From positions 1 through 34,854 of the forward strand of contig CAZMLE010000043.1 of NCBI GenBank assembly GCA_964567045.1: DNA of 34,854 bases, in the 5' to 3' direction. A program made the position numbers and the translations under genes. Every line of letters starts with the position of its first letter. The stretch's first letter is position 1. The DNA is from JAFNGF01 sp964567045 (GTDB lineage: Bacteria > Planctomycetota > Phycisphaerae > Sedimentisphaerales > Anaerobacaceae). This document shows positions 23,917 through 31,499 of this stretch, one piece after another. The notes under the pieces were generated by a model, which was given only the letters and a program-made list of their open reading frames with translations, was not told where the DNA came from and made no database searches.

Positions 23917-24609
23917 TTATTTTTGTGCAAGGCGAAGTGCTGCTTCAGCTACTCGAATACCCAGCTTTCTGGCACTATCCATCCCGAACTCATCTTTGGT
24001 GATGTCATCATTGTAGGCGTTCCAAAGTGTTGCACCTTGATGTGCTCCGGGCTTTCCGCCAACAATCATAACCTCGTGACAGAGCATTGCAGCTTGAATC
24101 TGTTCAATGACCAATTCTTGTCCACCATTGCGATATGCACCTACCGCCAGCACTCCTATCGGTTTGTCGGCAAGAAGCAGCTTTGGCGAACGTAGCACGG
24201 CGAGGCGATCAATAAAAGCCTTGCACAAAGCGCTCATTGTGCGGAAATATGAAGGTGAGCCAATAATCAATCCATCCGGCACAGGGTCTTTTAGCTTCGG
24301 CAGAACAAACTTATCAAGGTCGTCTTTCGGCAGTTCAGGTTCGTTAGGTGTTGCTCGGCTGACCCAGCCCGATATAGTCATTCCACCGAGGTCTAATAAT
24401 TCCACCATGATTCGAGAGTCAACATCCTTTGCCGCAGATAGAGCGGCATTAACCGCCATAGCAGTTGTTTTACCTGCTCGTGGGCTACAAGAAACGCCCA
24501 CAATCCTGACTTTTTTGAAATTTTCCTCAGACTTGGCTACTCTCGAGTCCATTGACACAAAAGCAGCAGTAGCACCAAGACCTTTGGTCACAAAAGTTCT
24601 GCGGTCCAT
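23917..24609 (-). CDS. Flavodoxin-like NAD(P)H-dependent FMN reductase with N-terminal Tat-like signal
   Basis: 230 residues. Start MDRRTFVTKGLGATAAFVSM resembles a twin-arginine signal. The flavodoxin-like fold follows: VRIVGVSCSPRAGKTTAMAV (phosphate loop of FMN binding), DGLIIGSPSYFRTMSALCKA, and VLAVGAYRNGGQELVIEQIQ, as in iron-sulfur flavoprotein and NADPH-dependent FMN reductase families. No Fe-S cysteine set is evident. It is not a clear ArsH. A reductant for the corrinoid of the neighbouring MtrA-like protein or for organoarsenicals is possible, although the export signal, if real, would place it outside the cytoplasm and argue against the first idea. Confidence 0.75.
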   Translation of the reverse strand: MDRRTFVTKGLGATAAFVSMDSRVAKSEENFKKVRIVGVSCSPRAGKTTAMAVNAALSAAKDVDSRIMVELLDLGGMTISGWVSRATPNEPELPKDDLDKFVLPKLKDPVPDGLIIGSPSYFRTMSALCKAFIDRLAVLRSPKLLLADKPIGVLAVGAYRNGGQELVIEQIQAAMLCHEVMIVGGKPGAHQGATLWNAYNDDITKDEFGMDSARKLGIRVAEAALRLAQK

Positions 24610-24673
24610 ATTTGTTCTCCATTTTTACTTCTTCCTGAAGAATAAAATTTAACTTACTTTGAAACTTTTTTCA

Positions 24674-25984
24674 TTATCCCCAAAACACGCCAAAAAACAT
24701 TCCAGTAATTGTGGCCATAATTATTACGAGCAAAATGAAAACAACGGCTTTCTTCGTTCCCATAATTCTCTGGATAACAATCATACTCGGCAGGGATAAG
24801 GCCGGGCCCGCCAGTAGTAGTGCCAGGACCGGGCCATTGTGCATACCTAACTTCATTAGCGCCTGGGTGATGGGAATCTCAGTGAGCGTAGCAAAATACC
24901 AGAAGGCGCCAATGACACTGGCTACGAAGTTGGCTGCCAGAGAGTTATCGCCGACCCATTGAGCGACTTGTTTTTCCGGCAGCAAGACACTTACAAAGCC
25001 GACTATGAACACACCGCCGTAAAGAAGTGGTACGAGCAGCTTGGTGAAATCCCATGTATTGTGTATCCACTGGCTGAGTTCATCCCGCTGGAACCATCGC
25101 CAGCCCATCAGCACCACAAGCAGTCCCATCAGACCGGCCAAATACCACTTTATGTGGAGAATGGCTATAATTAAGGTTTTTTGCTCCTGCATATCGGCTA
25201 TTTCAGTCTTACTTAATGTAATTTTGTCGCCGAATTTGTTTTCACCGAGGTCTTCTTCAAGCTGGAAGCGGACGCCGTCTTTGGTCTCGTGAATGACGAC
25301 GGCCTTGAATTGCCTGCCGTCGGTCGTCTTCACAACCACATTGCCAGGGTTGAACCAGTCGCTGAACACCAGAAAAAGAATCATACAGGCAAGAAACAAG
25401 GCCGTCTTTGCGATGTGCCGTTTCGGCTTTTCCGGCTCCGGCATTTGTAAAGCGGCTTCTGCCTTTGCTCGCTCACCCCTGCGAAATATCACTGCCATAA
25501 GCAGCCCAACCACCACGGAAAAAACAACGGCTCCAATAAATCTGCCCATCCCTATGGGAAAACCCAAAACACGAGCGGTAAGAAATATCGCAAGGACGTT
25601 TATCGCCGGACCGGAATATAGAAACGTTGTCGCAGGACCCAGCCCGGCGCCAAGTTTATATATACCTGCAAACATCGGCAGGACACTGCACGAGCAGACC
25701 GCCAAGACACATCCGGCAACGGAGGCCATCGCATAAGCCAGAACCGGATTAGCATTCGGTCCCAGATACCGCATGACCGAGGCCTGGGACAGGAAGGTAA
25801 TAATGGCTCCGGCGATGAAGAGTGCCGGCACCACGCAGGCCAGCGTGTGATTGCGGGCGTACCACTGAAGCAGGCGAAACGCCTCCTGGATCGCTTCCTG
25901 AATCTTAGGATTACTTAACGGCAGAAAATAAGCTACAAGAAAAATTCCAGCCAGAGCAGCAAAAATCTTTAGCTCTCGTTTCAT
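24674..25984 (-). CDS. ArsP/DUF318-type permease
   Basis: 436 residues with about eight to ten helices in two halves, the second beginning near residue 280. The motif VAGCVLAVCSCSVLPMFAGI carries the C-S-C-S and Pro of the family (ArsP, trivalent organoarsenical efflux; SO_0444-like metal efflux). Repeat-like TEIPITQALMKLGM and LLAGPALSLPSMIV appear in the second half. A soluble loop (about 215-270, NVVVKTTDGRQFKAVVIHE) is inserted between the halves. First gene of the long operon, directly after an operator-like palindrome. With ArsM in the operon, methylarsenite is a sensible substrate, but the family also handles other metals. Confidence 0.8.
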   Translation of the reverse strand: MKRELKIFAALAGIFLVAYFLPLSNPKIQEAIQEAFRLLQWYARNHTLACVVPALFIAGAIITFLSQASVMRYLGPNANPVLAYAMASVAGCVLAVCSCSVLPMFAGIYKLGAGLGPATTFLYSGPAINVLAIFLTARVLGFPIGMGRFIGAVVFSVVVGLLMAVIFRRGERAKAEAALQMPEPEKPKRHIAKTALFLACMILFLVFSDWFNPGNVVVKTTDGRQFKAVVIHETKDGVRFQLEEDLGENKFGDKITLSKTEIADMQEQKTLIIAILHIKWYLAGLMGLLVVLMGWRWFQRDELSQWIHNTWDFTKLLVPLLYGGVFIVGFVSVLLPEKQVAQWVGDNSLAANFVASVIGAFWYFATLTEIPITQALMKLGMHNGPVLALLLAGPALSLPSMIVIQRIMGTKKAVVFILLVIIMATITGMFFGVFWG

Positions 25985-26008
25985 ATATTTCTTTCAAAAC
26001 TTTGTGCG

Positions 26009-26030
26009 TATGTGACCATTTAGTTACATA
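26009..26030. promoter_or_regulatory. Operator-like palindrome before the ArsP-type gene
   Basis: TATGTGAC (26009-26016) and GTTACATA (26023-26030) match as an inverted repeat in 7 of 8 positions. On the minus strand it lies just after a possible -10 (TATACT 26040-26035), about 25 bases before the ATG. A good -35 was not found. Binding by the ArsR at 26082 is inferred. Confidence 0.45.
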
Positions 26031-26040
26031 GTGCAGTATA

Positions 26041-26077
26041 ATAAAAGCGTGATCGACAATCCCTCATATCGACCACG
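26041..26077 (-). terminator. Rho-independent-like terminator after arsR
   Basis: On the minus strand CGTGGTCGA (26077-26069) pairs with TCGATCACG (26056-26048) around a 12-base loop, followed by CTTTTAT (26047-26041). It lies 5 bases after the arsR stop and separates arsR from the long operon. Confidence 0.55.
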
Positions 26078-26081
26078 CCCC

Positions 26082-26411
26082 CTAAATAGCTTTTAGCAGT
26101 TTTTCATTTTCTTTGGCCTGCTGCTTTAAGACGCCCGTAACGCACGAAAAGAAATCAACGATGCAGGCACACTTGAGTCTGTAAATAACCTTCAGTCCCT
26201 CTTTGCGATGTTCGAGTATGCCGGTGCCAACCATAACGGAAAGATGGCGGGAGACATTTGATCGCTCGGAGCCGAGATAATCTGCGATGTCGCAAACGCA
26301 TTGCTCACCGTCTTTTAGAAAATCCACGATGGCGATGCGTAGCGGGTGACCTATCGCCTTTGCAATCTCCGCCTGCTTTTCAAATAGCAGTTGTTTTTTC
26401 TTCGGTAACAT
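26082..26411 (-). CDS. arsR: ArsR-family metalloregulator
   Basis: 109 residues, one winged-helix domain. The metal site motif EQCVCDIADYLG has Cys38 and Cys40, as in the ELCVCDL of ArsR. The recognition helix reads SERSNVSRHLSVM. A second cysteine group, KCACIVDFFSC (81, 83, 90), lies in the C-terminal helix and could complete a three-thiol As(III) site. AAGGAGG precedes the ATG by about 4 bases. It probably represses its own promoter and the downstream operon. Confidence 0.9.
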   Translation of the reverse strand: MLPKKKQLLFEKQAEIAKAIGHPLRIAIVDFLKDGEQCVCDIADYLGSERSNVSRHLSVMVGTGILEHRKEGLKVIYRLKCACIVDFFSCVTGVLKQQAKENEKLLKAI

Positions 26412-26428
26412 TACGCCTCCTTAACTTT

Positions 26429-26471
26429 GTTACTACGTGACTATATACTTATATAATATCACAAGGTTCAA
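26429..26471 (-). promoter_or_regulatory. Probable arsR promoter with overlapping operator
   Basis: Minus strand TTGAAC (26471-26466), 18-base spacer, TATATA (26447-26442). Immediately downstream, plus-strand bases 26429-26441 read GTTAC-TAC-GTGAC, the same half-sites (GTGAC and GTTAC) as in the palindrome at 26009-26030 but in another order and spacing. Confidence 0.45.
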
Positions 26472-26562
26472 TTAGAATCTACAGAAATTTTGCTTTTTTG
26501 GTTTGCTCCGTTTAACATAATGCCCGATGCAGGAATCAATTAGGGTCACGGGAGACTGCAAG

Positions 26563-27543
26563 ATGAGAAAATTGGCTCTCACAATTATTTTAGCTTATGG
26601 AGCTGCTGCCGCATTGGGGCAGGACCAGCCCGCGGGCAGGTTCCAAGAAGTCGCCGCTACGATGGTCAAGGCTATCAACGAAACGGATTACGCCGGCGTT
26701 GGAAAGGATTTTGCCCAGACTATGGCGGACTTCTTTCCCTTAGAAAAGCGAGAGCCATTTTTTAAGGACCTATCGGCCCAATACGGCAAAATCGTCAAGT
26801 TTGATGAGCCGCGAGTGGTTCAACCCGGACAGGCAGTTTTTGTTGGTCACTGTGAACGAGGCAAGTTGGACATAACGGTTTGGCTGGATGATGACGACAA
26901 AGTCATCGGCTTATTGTTCCTGCCACATAAACCAAGTATACCCGTGTCCGACCGAAACCAGACCGAGCTATCACTGCCTTTCAGAGGCAGATGGCTTGTT
27001 GTCTGGGGCGGGGACACAAAAGAGCTGAATCAGCACCACGATGTTCCCAACCAGAGGTTTGCTTTCGATTTTCTTGGCGTTGATGAACAGAGGAAAACAC
27101 GCAAGGGCAAAGCCCACGTAAATGAAGACTACTTTGCATTTGGCAGAAAGATATTGGCTCCCGCTGATGGGACCGTGACGGACGTCATCGCTGGGGTCAG
27201 AGATAATGTGCCGGGCTCAATGAACCCATACTCAGCACTTGGCAATGCCGTATTTATTCAACATCGGGAAAATGAGATATCGGTTCTGGCCCATTTGAAA
27301 CTTGGCAGCGTAAAAGTCAAGGTCGGCGATAAACTCAAAACAGGGCAACTGATAGGTCTTTGTGGAAACTCCGGAAATTCCTCGGAGCCGCACCTTCATT
27401 ATCACCTTCAAAATACTCCCATCATGCAGGATGCAACAGGCATTAAGTGCTACTTTCAGAAGGTCATTTTGCTGCAAGATGGCAAGAGTCAAGCCAAGGC
27501 GGAGTATTCTCCCGTAAAGGGCGAAATTATTGTCGCTGAGTAG
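26563..27543 (+). CDS. Exported M23-family (LytM) metallopeptidase with DUF3887-like N-terminal domain
   Basis: 326 residues from ATG 26563 (GGGAG 8 bases upstream; the upstream in-frame ATG at 26527 is unlikely). Signal peptide to about residue 20 (AAALGQ). Residues 25-120 resemble DUF3887, a small fold seen before hydrolase domains. The M23 domain has the zinc ligands HHDVPNQRFAFD (His158/159, Asp169) and the H-x-H of EPHLHYHL, with His244 in VLAHLKLGS and the usual GDKLKTGQLIGLCGNSGNSS. It should cleave peptide bonds of cell-wall or other extracellular substrates. It is transcribed divergently from arsR and faces the arsC remnant. Confidence 0.88.
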   Translation: MRKLALTIILAYGAAAALGQDQPAGRFQEVAATMVKAINETDYAGVGKDFAQTMADFFPLEKREPFFKDLSAQYGKIVKFDEPRVVQPGQAVFVGHCERGKLDITVWLDDDDKVIGLLFLPHKPSIPVSDRNQTELSLPFRGRWLVVWGGDTKELNQHHDVPNQRFAFDFLGVDEQRKTRKGKAHVNEDYFAFGRKILAPADGTVTDVIAGVRDNVPGSMNPYSALGNAVFIQHRENEISVLAHLKLGSVKVKVGDKLKTGQLIGLCGNSGNSSEPHLHYHLQNTPIMQDATGIKCYFQKVILLQDGKSQAKAEYSPVKGEIIVAE

Positions 27544-27568
27544 TTCCGGAAAAATGCTCCGGCCGGAA

Positions 27569-27601
27569 TTAGTACCTTTTTCTAAACCTTGCGGTGGGTA
27601 A
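27569..27601 (-). repeat. Displaced 3' end of an rpoN gene, att-like direct repeat
   Basis: Bases 27570-27598 match 31501-31529 (the end of the intact rpoN) at 26 of 29 positions in the same orientation. In frame it encodes LPTARFRKRY and TAA, against IPTARFRKKY and TAG in rpoN. Two of the differences are synonymous or stop-to-stop and one is Lys to Arg, so this end once served a real rpoN. Confidence 0.75.
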
Positions 27602-27703
27602 TTAGGTGTTGGTTCCACTTTTCAATATCGGGTATTGGCATACCGCCCTATTAGCCATTCGGCTGTGCCAGAAACTGCCAGCGCACAGCAGAAGTATCTT
27701 CAT
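27602..27703 (-). pseudogene. arsC: Decayed arsenate reductase (LMW-phosphatase-type ArsC) remnant
   Basis: From ATG 27703, after an AAAGGAAAAA site, the frame reads MKILLLCAGSFWHSRMANRA ... KSGTNT, ending in TAA 27604-27602. It aligns with the ArsC start MKILFVCTGNSCRSQMAE and, after a deletion, with the SAGT strand. The catalytic loop is ruined: Asn to Ser, Cys to Trp and Arg to His. Only 33 residues remain of about 135. Confidence 0.5.
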
Positions 27704-27750
27704 TTTTTCCTTTATTATTTGCATTGTTTTTCCAAATCCTATACTCAAGG

Positions 27751-28464
27751 TCATATGCTCGCCAAGAAATAAAAGCCAGCAAGGATAAGTAAAGCTCCAG
27801 CTATGATTCTTATGGCAGTTTCAGCTCTTTTTGCTTTAATTGCCGATTTACCAAAGGACACGCCCAGCATGATTACAGCTAAGGGCAAGCTGAACCCGAC
27901 TGCATAAGCGGCCGTTATCCCCATCGCCCAAAAGGTATAACCCTGCAATACAGCGACTCCCAATATAATGAAAATTCCCGGGTTACAAGCGAGAGAAGCT
28001 ACGCTAATTCCTCCTCCCATAACCAGTCCAAATGCTGCCGCACCAAGAAACCCTTTGGGTTGCGACTTGCTTTGAAAAGTTTTTGCAGGAGACTTAAATG
28101 GTAATAACTTTAGTGCAGCCAGACCCACAAAGATTGCTATCAGGCCGGCAAAGACCTTCCAGTATTTTCCCATTACATCCTGAGCGACCTGGCCTATAAA
28201 GCCGGCAATAGTCCCAAGAATAACAAGCGATATCGTTGTGCCCAGCATGAAGAACAAGGCGGCAAAGAACTTTGCCCGGCGGTCGCTGTCTTCTCGCGTG
28301 CCTGAATAGCCGACTATTGCACCCAGTAGGGGCAGCGTACAGCAGGCGCTTGCGACCGCACTGACCAGTCCGAGAACAAATGCCAGGGGCAAGGCCAAGG
28401 GTCGGAATCCCGTTTGTTCAAGTACGGTCTTGGCCCATTGCATTATCGACTGAATCCATTCCAC
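27751..28464 (-). CDS. CcdA/DsbD-like membrane thiol-redox protein
   Basis: 237 residues, about six helices. Cysteines lie in VASACCTLPLLG (Cys41, Cys42) and VASLACNPGIFI (Cys160), placed as in the CcdA superfamily, although the exact P-C and C-P contexts differ from the ccdA at 10674. It lies 15 bases after the ArsD-like/thioredoxin fusion gene, its probable redox partner. It ends just before the arsC remnant. No second Cys is near 160, so electron transfer may use a C-C pair plus a single Cys. Confidence 0.7.
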   Translation of the reverse strand: MEWIQSIMQWAKTVLEQTGFRPLALPLAFVLGLVSAVASACCTLPLLGAIVGYSGTREDSDRRAKFFAALFFMLGTTISLVILGTIAGFIGQVAQDVMGKYWKVFAGLIAIFVGLAALKLLPFKSPAKTFQSKSQPKGFLGAAAFGLVMGGGISVASLACNPGIFIILGVAVLQGYTFWAMGITAAYAVGFSLPLAVIMLGVSFGKSAIKAKRAETAIRIIAGALLILAGFYFLASI

Positions 28465-28479
28465 CGTTTTGTGCCCCCT

Positions 28480-29532
28480 TTACCTCCTGGGACCTACAGG
28501 ACCGCAAGTAGTCGTTCCCGGAGGACAGCAGCCTGAGGCTGGTCTTGAGGCCGTCACAAACGCCTGAAGCAGCTTCGTCTCAGTAATCTGGCCCGAAACA
28601 CCGCTCGCCCCACGACCCTTTACCATAGCAAGCACACAGGGTAGGGAAAACTGACTTGCCAACTGCGCATAATCAGGTCCGCCTTTCTTAAGTGTGAAAG
28701 CGGAGACGCGAGTTCCGCCAGCCTGGATCTTTTTGGCAGCGGCTTCGACCTCGTCGGCTGTAGTTTGGTTGCCTTGTTGGTCGTCGGCGGCAAGAAGGAT
28801 GAAAACGGCGTCGGTGTCTGCCGCCACCTTGTTGAGAGAAGCCAAGGAATCCAGTTCGGGCCCCCATATCGTGGGTGCAGCCTTATCAGACTTTGACGCG
28901 GCGTTTAGCTCCGAAGAAGTGTCCGACTTGCCCTCAGGCTGAATTGCGGCAAACGACTGTTGGGTCTGATTATTCGCGGAATTAGATTTACTGATAAGTG
29001 ACCGCGCCAGAACTATACCGGCAGCGAGCACAATAATAAGAAATACCAACATCTTCCAGGTTTTGCCGCTGCTTGAACCTGGTGAACAACAATCTCCGCT
29101 TGCAGAAGCTGACGGACAACACGCCCGCGAGTCCTCCAGGTTTTCTTTCCCGGCTTTGCCGGTATTATCATTGTCGAGCATTTTATTCTCCTTTCTAAAC
29201 GTTTTCTTTTTTGCGTTTTCGCGAATTGCCGCGATGATTTTTTCTGGTGTAAGATTGCCCATAGAAACGACCTCATCTTCCAGCGCAATTATCGGCAGAG
29301 CGGCAGGGCCAAAAGAGTGCAAAAGCTGGACAATTCGAGGATGGTTTCTCATGTCGTCGTCATTTTTTACGTTGAGGACTTCAACTTGGTAGCCGAGTTC
29401 TTTCTCAATGCCGGCTTTGAGGGCCTGAATATCCTTCTCTGATTGACCAGTAGGACCACAGCAGGAAGACTGCTCGCCGCAGGGAAACTCGTGGGGCATC
29501 ATAAAGATTTTTAAAATTTTGTTTTCTTTCAT
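28480..29532 (-). CDS. Fusion of an ArsD-like thioredoxin-fold protein and a membrane-anchored Cys-rich protein
   Basis: 350 residues. Residues 1-~105 have a thioredoxin-like fold with FPCGEQSSCC (Cys18, Cys24, Cys25) and PAALPIIALEDEVVSMG, reminiscent of the ArsD As(III) chaperone with its three cysteines. Residue 118 is a Met with AAAGGAG 6 bases upstream (29194-29188), so a second protein can start at ATG 29181: ACCPSASASGDCCSPG, a membrane helix (MLVFLIIVLAAGIVLA), a linker and a thioredoxin-like domain without C-x-x-C, ending in a Cys-rich tail GCCPPGTTTCGP. The two parts look like neighbouring genes whose stop was lost. The Cys-rich tail may bind As(III); this is inferred. Confidence 0.65.
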   Translation of the reverse strand: MKENKILKIFMMPHEFPCGEQSSCCGPTGQSEKDIQALKAGIEKELGYQVEVLNVKNDDDMRNHPRIVQLLHSFGPAALPIIALEDEVVSMGNLTPEKIIAAIRENAKKKTFRKENKMLDNDNTGKAGKENLEDSRACCPSASASGDCCSPGSSSGKTWKMLVFLIIVLAAGIVLARSLISKSNSANNQTQQSFAAIQPEGKSDTSSELNAASKSDKAAPTIWGPELDSLASLNKVAADTDAVFILLAADDQQGNQTTADEVEAAAKKIQAGGTRVSAFTLKKGGPDYAQLASQFSLPCVLAMVKGRGASGVSGQITETKLLQAFVTASRPASGCCPPGTTTCGPVGPRR

Positions 29533-29541
29533 CTTATCACC

Positions 29542-30855
29542 TCATATAAAAAGATTAAATACGTATCCTGCGATTACACAACCAATAAAACTTAAGCCCA
29601 CATAAAGGGCCAGGACTTTTGGCTTAAAGACACCGGAAAGCATCGCAATAGAAGGCAGCGACAGCCCCGGTCCTCCGAGAAGATAGGCAAGCGTTGCACC
29701 ACCTCCCATCCCCTTCTGAATAAGAGCAAGGGCAGTGGGAACCTCCACATAGGTGCAAACATAGGCCAAAACTGCCACGACAGAACTGACAAGAACGGAG
29801 TTCAGGTTCTCCCCACCTACGAGTGCCACCACAGCATTCGTCGGGATAAGAACCTTTATTGCACCAGCGATAATCACTGCAAGCACAAGGTAATAATTCA
29901 GTTGAATGAAGAACTCCCAGGCGGTTTGAATGAGTTTCTTTATGCGCTGACCGAAAGTCAGTTTCACATCACCGGTAGGAAGGACAAAACAAGCAGCGGT
30001 GCCGCCTCCTTTGGCGCCTTTGGAAGTTTGAGGCAGATGCCAAAGTCCGTCCTTATCCCGGTCCAGGATGCCTGCTTCACCAAGAAGAAATAATTTTTCC
30101 TCCTCTCCGGGAGCAAGTCTCTCCGTGGGAAGTCTGCCTGGATTTTTAGAGAGTGACATGCCTACCTTGAAGGCGAACTGTTGCAACTCCGGCGACAATC
30201 TGGGTGTCATGCCCAGCTTTATGAACCTTCTTATGAATCTTTCCTTACGTTGCCAGTAAGACAGAGTTAATCCAACACCCATAGCGATAAAGAATGTGCC
30301 AATTATCCTTCCGACCGCCAGTTTCCAGCCCAGAATCCCCGCTGTCATAAATACCGCAGGGACATTGAGCATCGGAGCACTGATGAGAAATGCCATTGTC
30401 GGTCCCAGAGGAATTCCGGCTTCTACCATTCCGGCAAGCACAGGGACAATCCCGCAGGAACAGATAGGGATAACAGCACCAGCAAAAGCTGCGGTAAAAT
30501 TGGCCCTAACTCCACCATAACCCATTTTCTTTTTAACTTTCTCCCACGGTACAAACACTACGAGACCAGCGGCAATAAACATCCCGACAACCCAGTACTG
30601 AAATAATTCCACAAGTACAGCCGCCCCCTTGATATAAATGAACCACACCACCTGTGGGATATTCCACGAAAGTGGAGATTCAATCTCGGTTAGCCTCGCC
30701 TGCTCACCAATTACACCTTTTGGCTGCAAAAGCCCGCATTTGACAAGTGCTCCTATTGAGAGGTTGTTCAAATAGGCAAAAACTACGGCGCTTATGTAAA
30801 GAACCGCAACAACCACGAGATAGAAACATTCTCTTCTATTTGGCTTTCTGAACAT
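29542..30855 (-). CDS. Second ArsP/DUF318-type permease
   Basis: 437 residues from ATG 30855, which overlaps the arsR end by 20 bases; a longer frame to 30954 lies within arsR. About eight to ten helices. The family motif IPICSCGIVPVLAGMVEAGI has the C-S-C-G and Pro; the second half shows VEVPTALALIQKGMGGGATL and LLGGPGLSLPSIAML. A soluble loop (about 190-290) between the halves is longer than in the permease at 24674. It is probably a metalloid or metal efflux permease repressed by the ArsR next to it. The two permeases are related but not recent duplicates. Confidence 0.8.
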   Translation of the reverse strand: MFRKPNRRECFYLVVVAVLYISAVVFAYLNNLSIGALVKCGLLQPKGVIGEQARLTEIESPLSWNIPQVVWFIYIKGAAVLVELFQYWVVGMFIAAGLVVFVPWEKVKKKMGYGGVRANFTAAFAGAVIPICSCGIVPVLAGMVEAGIPLGPTMAFLISAPMLNVPAVFMTAGILGWKLAVGRIIGTFFIAMGVGLTLSYWQRKERFIRRFIKLGMTPRLSPELQQFAFKVGMSLSKNPGRLPTERLAPGEEEKLFLLGEAGILDRDKDGLWHLPQTSKGAKGGGTAACFVLPTGDVKLTFGQRIKKLIQTAWEFFIQLNYYLVLAVIIAGAIKVLIPTNAVVALVGGENLNSVLVSSVVAVLAYVCTYVEVPTALALIQKGMGGGATLAYLLGGPGLSLPSIAMLSGVFKPKVLALYVGLSFIGCVIAGYVFNLFI

Positions 30856-31264
30856 CCAGCTTATCTGCCTTTCGGTTTGCCAGCTTGCTGTTTCTTGATC
30901 TTGCGCTTCTGTAGCATTTACACAGCTCCTCCATGCTTTTCTTACGTATGGCACTCAGTCGTTCAGCATCTGAATCTATTCGTTTGTCGCCCGTGAGAGA
31001 GTTCCGCACCCACCTAATCGCTTCGAGCACAAATTCCGGTGCGTCTTCATCAGCGGGCCGATAATAATTCCAACGCCCTTCCTTTCTCGCATCAACCAAA
31101 CCGGCCTGATACAGAATGGACATATGCTTTGAGACCGTTGACGGAGCAAGTCCGAGCATTTGAATCAGTTGGCACACACAAAGCTCGCCCTCACATAGCA
31201 TCATTAATGCCCTGACTCTGTTTTCATCAGACAGAGCCTTTGTAATATTTATGATGTTACGCAT
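30836..31264 (-). CDS. arsR: ArsR-family metalloregulator, second copy
   Basis: 142 residues. Metal motif CEGELCVCQLIQMLG (Cys24, Cys29, Cys31), recognition helix APSTVSKHMSILYQ, and wing KEGRWNYYRP. A C-terminal extension of about 50 residues includes MEELCKCYRSARSRN, another C-x-C, and a basic tail. Typical ArsR proteins are about 100-120 residues. It has a near-consensus promoter and a palindrome between promoter and start. Confidence 0.9.
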   Translation of the reverse strand: MRNIINITKALSDENRVRALMMLCEGELCVCQLIQMLGLAPSTVSKHMSILYQAGLVDARKEGRWNYYRPADEDAPEFVLEAIRWVRNSLTGDKRIDSDAERLSAIRKKSMEELCKCYRSARSRNSKLANRKADKLDVQKAK

Positions 31265-31277
31265 ATCTACTTCCTTA

Positions 31278-31325
31278 CTTCGCCATATATCGAAGCATTA
31301 TAAACCAAAAAACCTTGTTCATCAA
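31278..31325 (-). promoter_or_regulatory. arsR (second copy) promoter and operator
   Basis: Minus strand TTGATG (31325-31320), 17-base spacer, TATAAT (31302-31297). Just downstream is CTTCG-CCATATAT-CGAAG (31278-31295), a perfect 5-bp inverted repeat in the position of a repressor site. The remaining bases to 31499 hold no gene that I can support. Confidence 0.65.
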
Positions 31326-31499
31326 ACAAAAAATGCCTTAAGAAAAAATTTATTTGATTATGCGATTATGAATATAGAGGTGCCGACTAATTTATATGCT
31401 TGGTCTTATGTCGATTATACCTCTTTCGGTCTTACGATTTTGACCACCGACGCCACGTTTGCGTTTAGTCAAGCGCATCCGAACTGACGAACAACGACG

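Noticed and set aside
27602..27703. First read as a decayed RpoN box, because of RAVCQY against RTVAKY
   Set aside because: The start MKILLLCAG and the SGT strand fit ArsC better. Only the last 29 bases (27570-27598) are convincingly rpoN.
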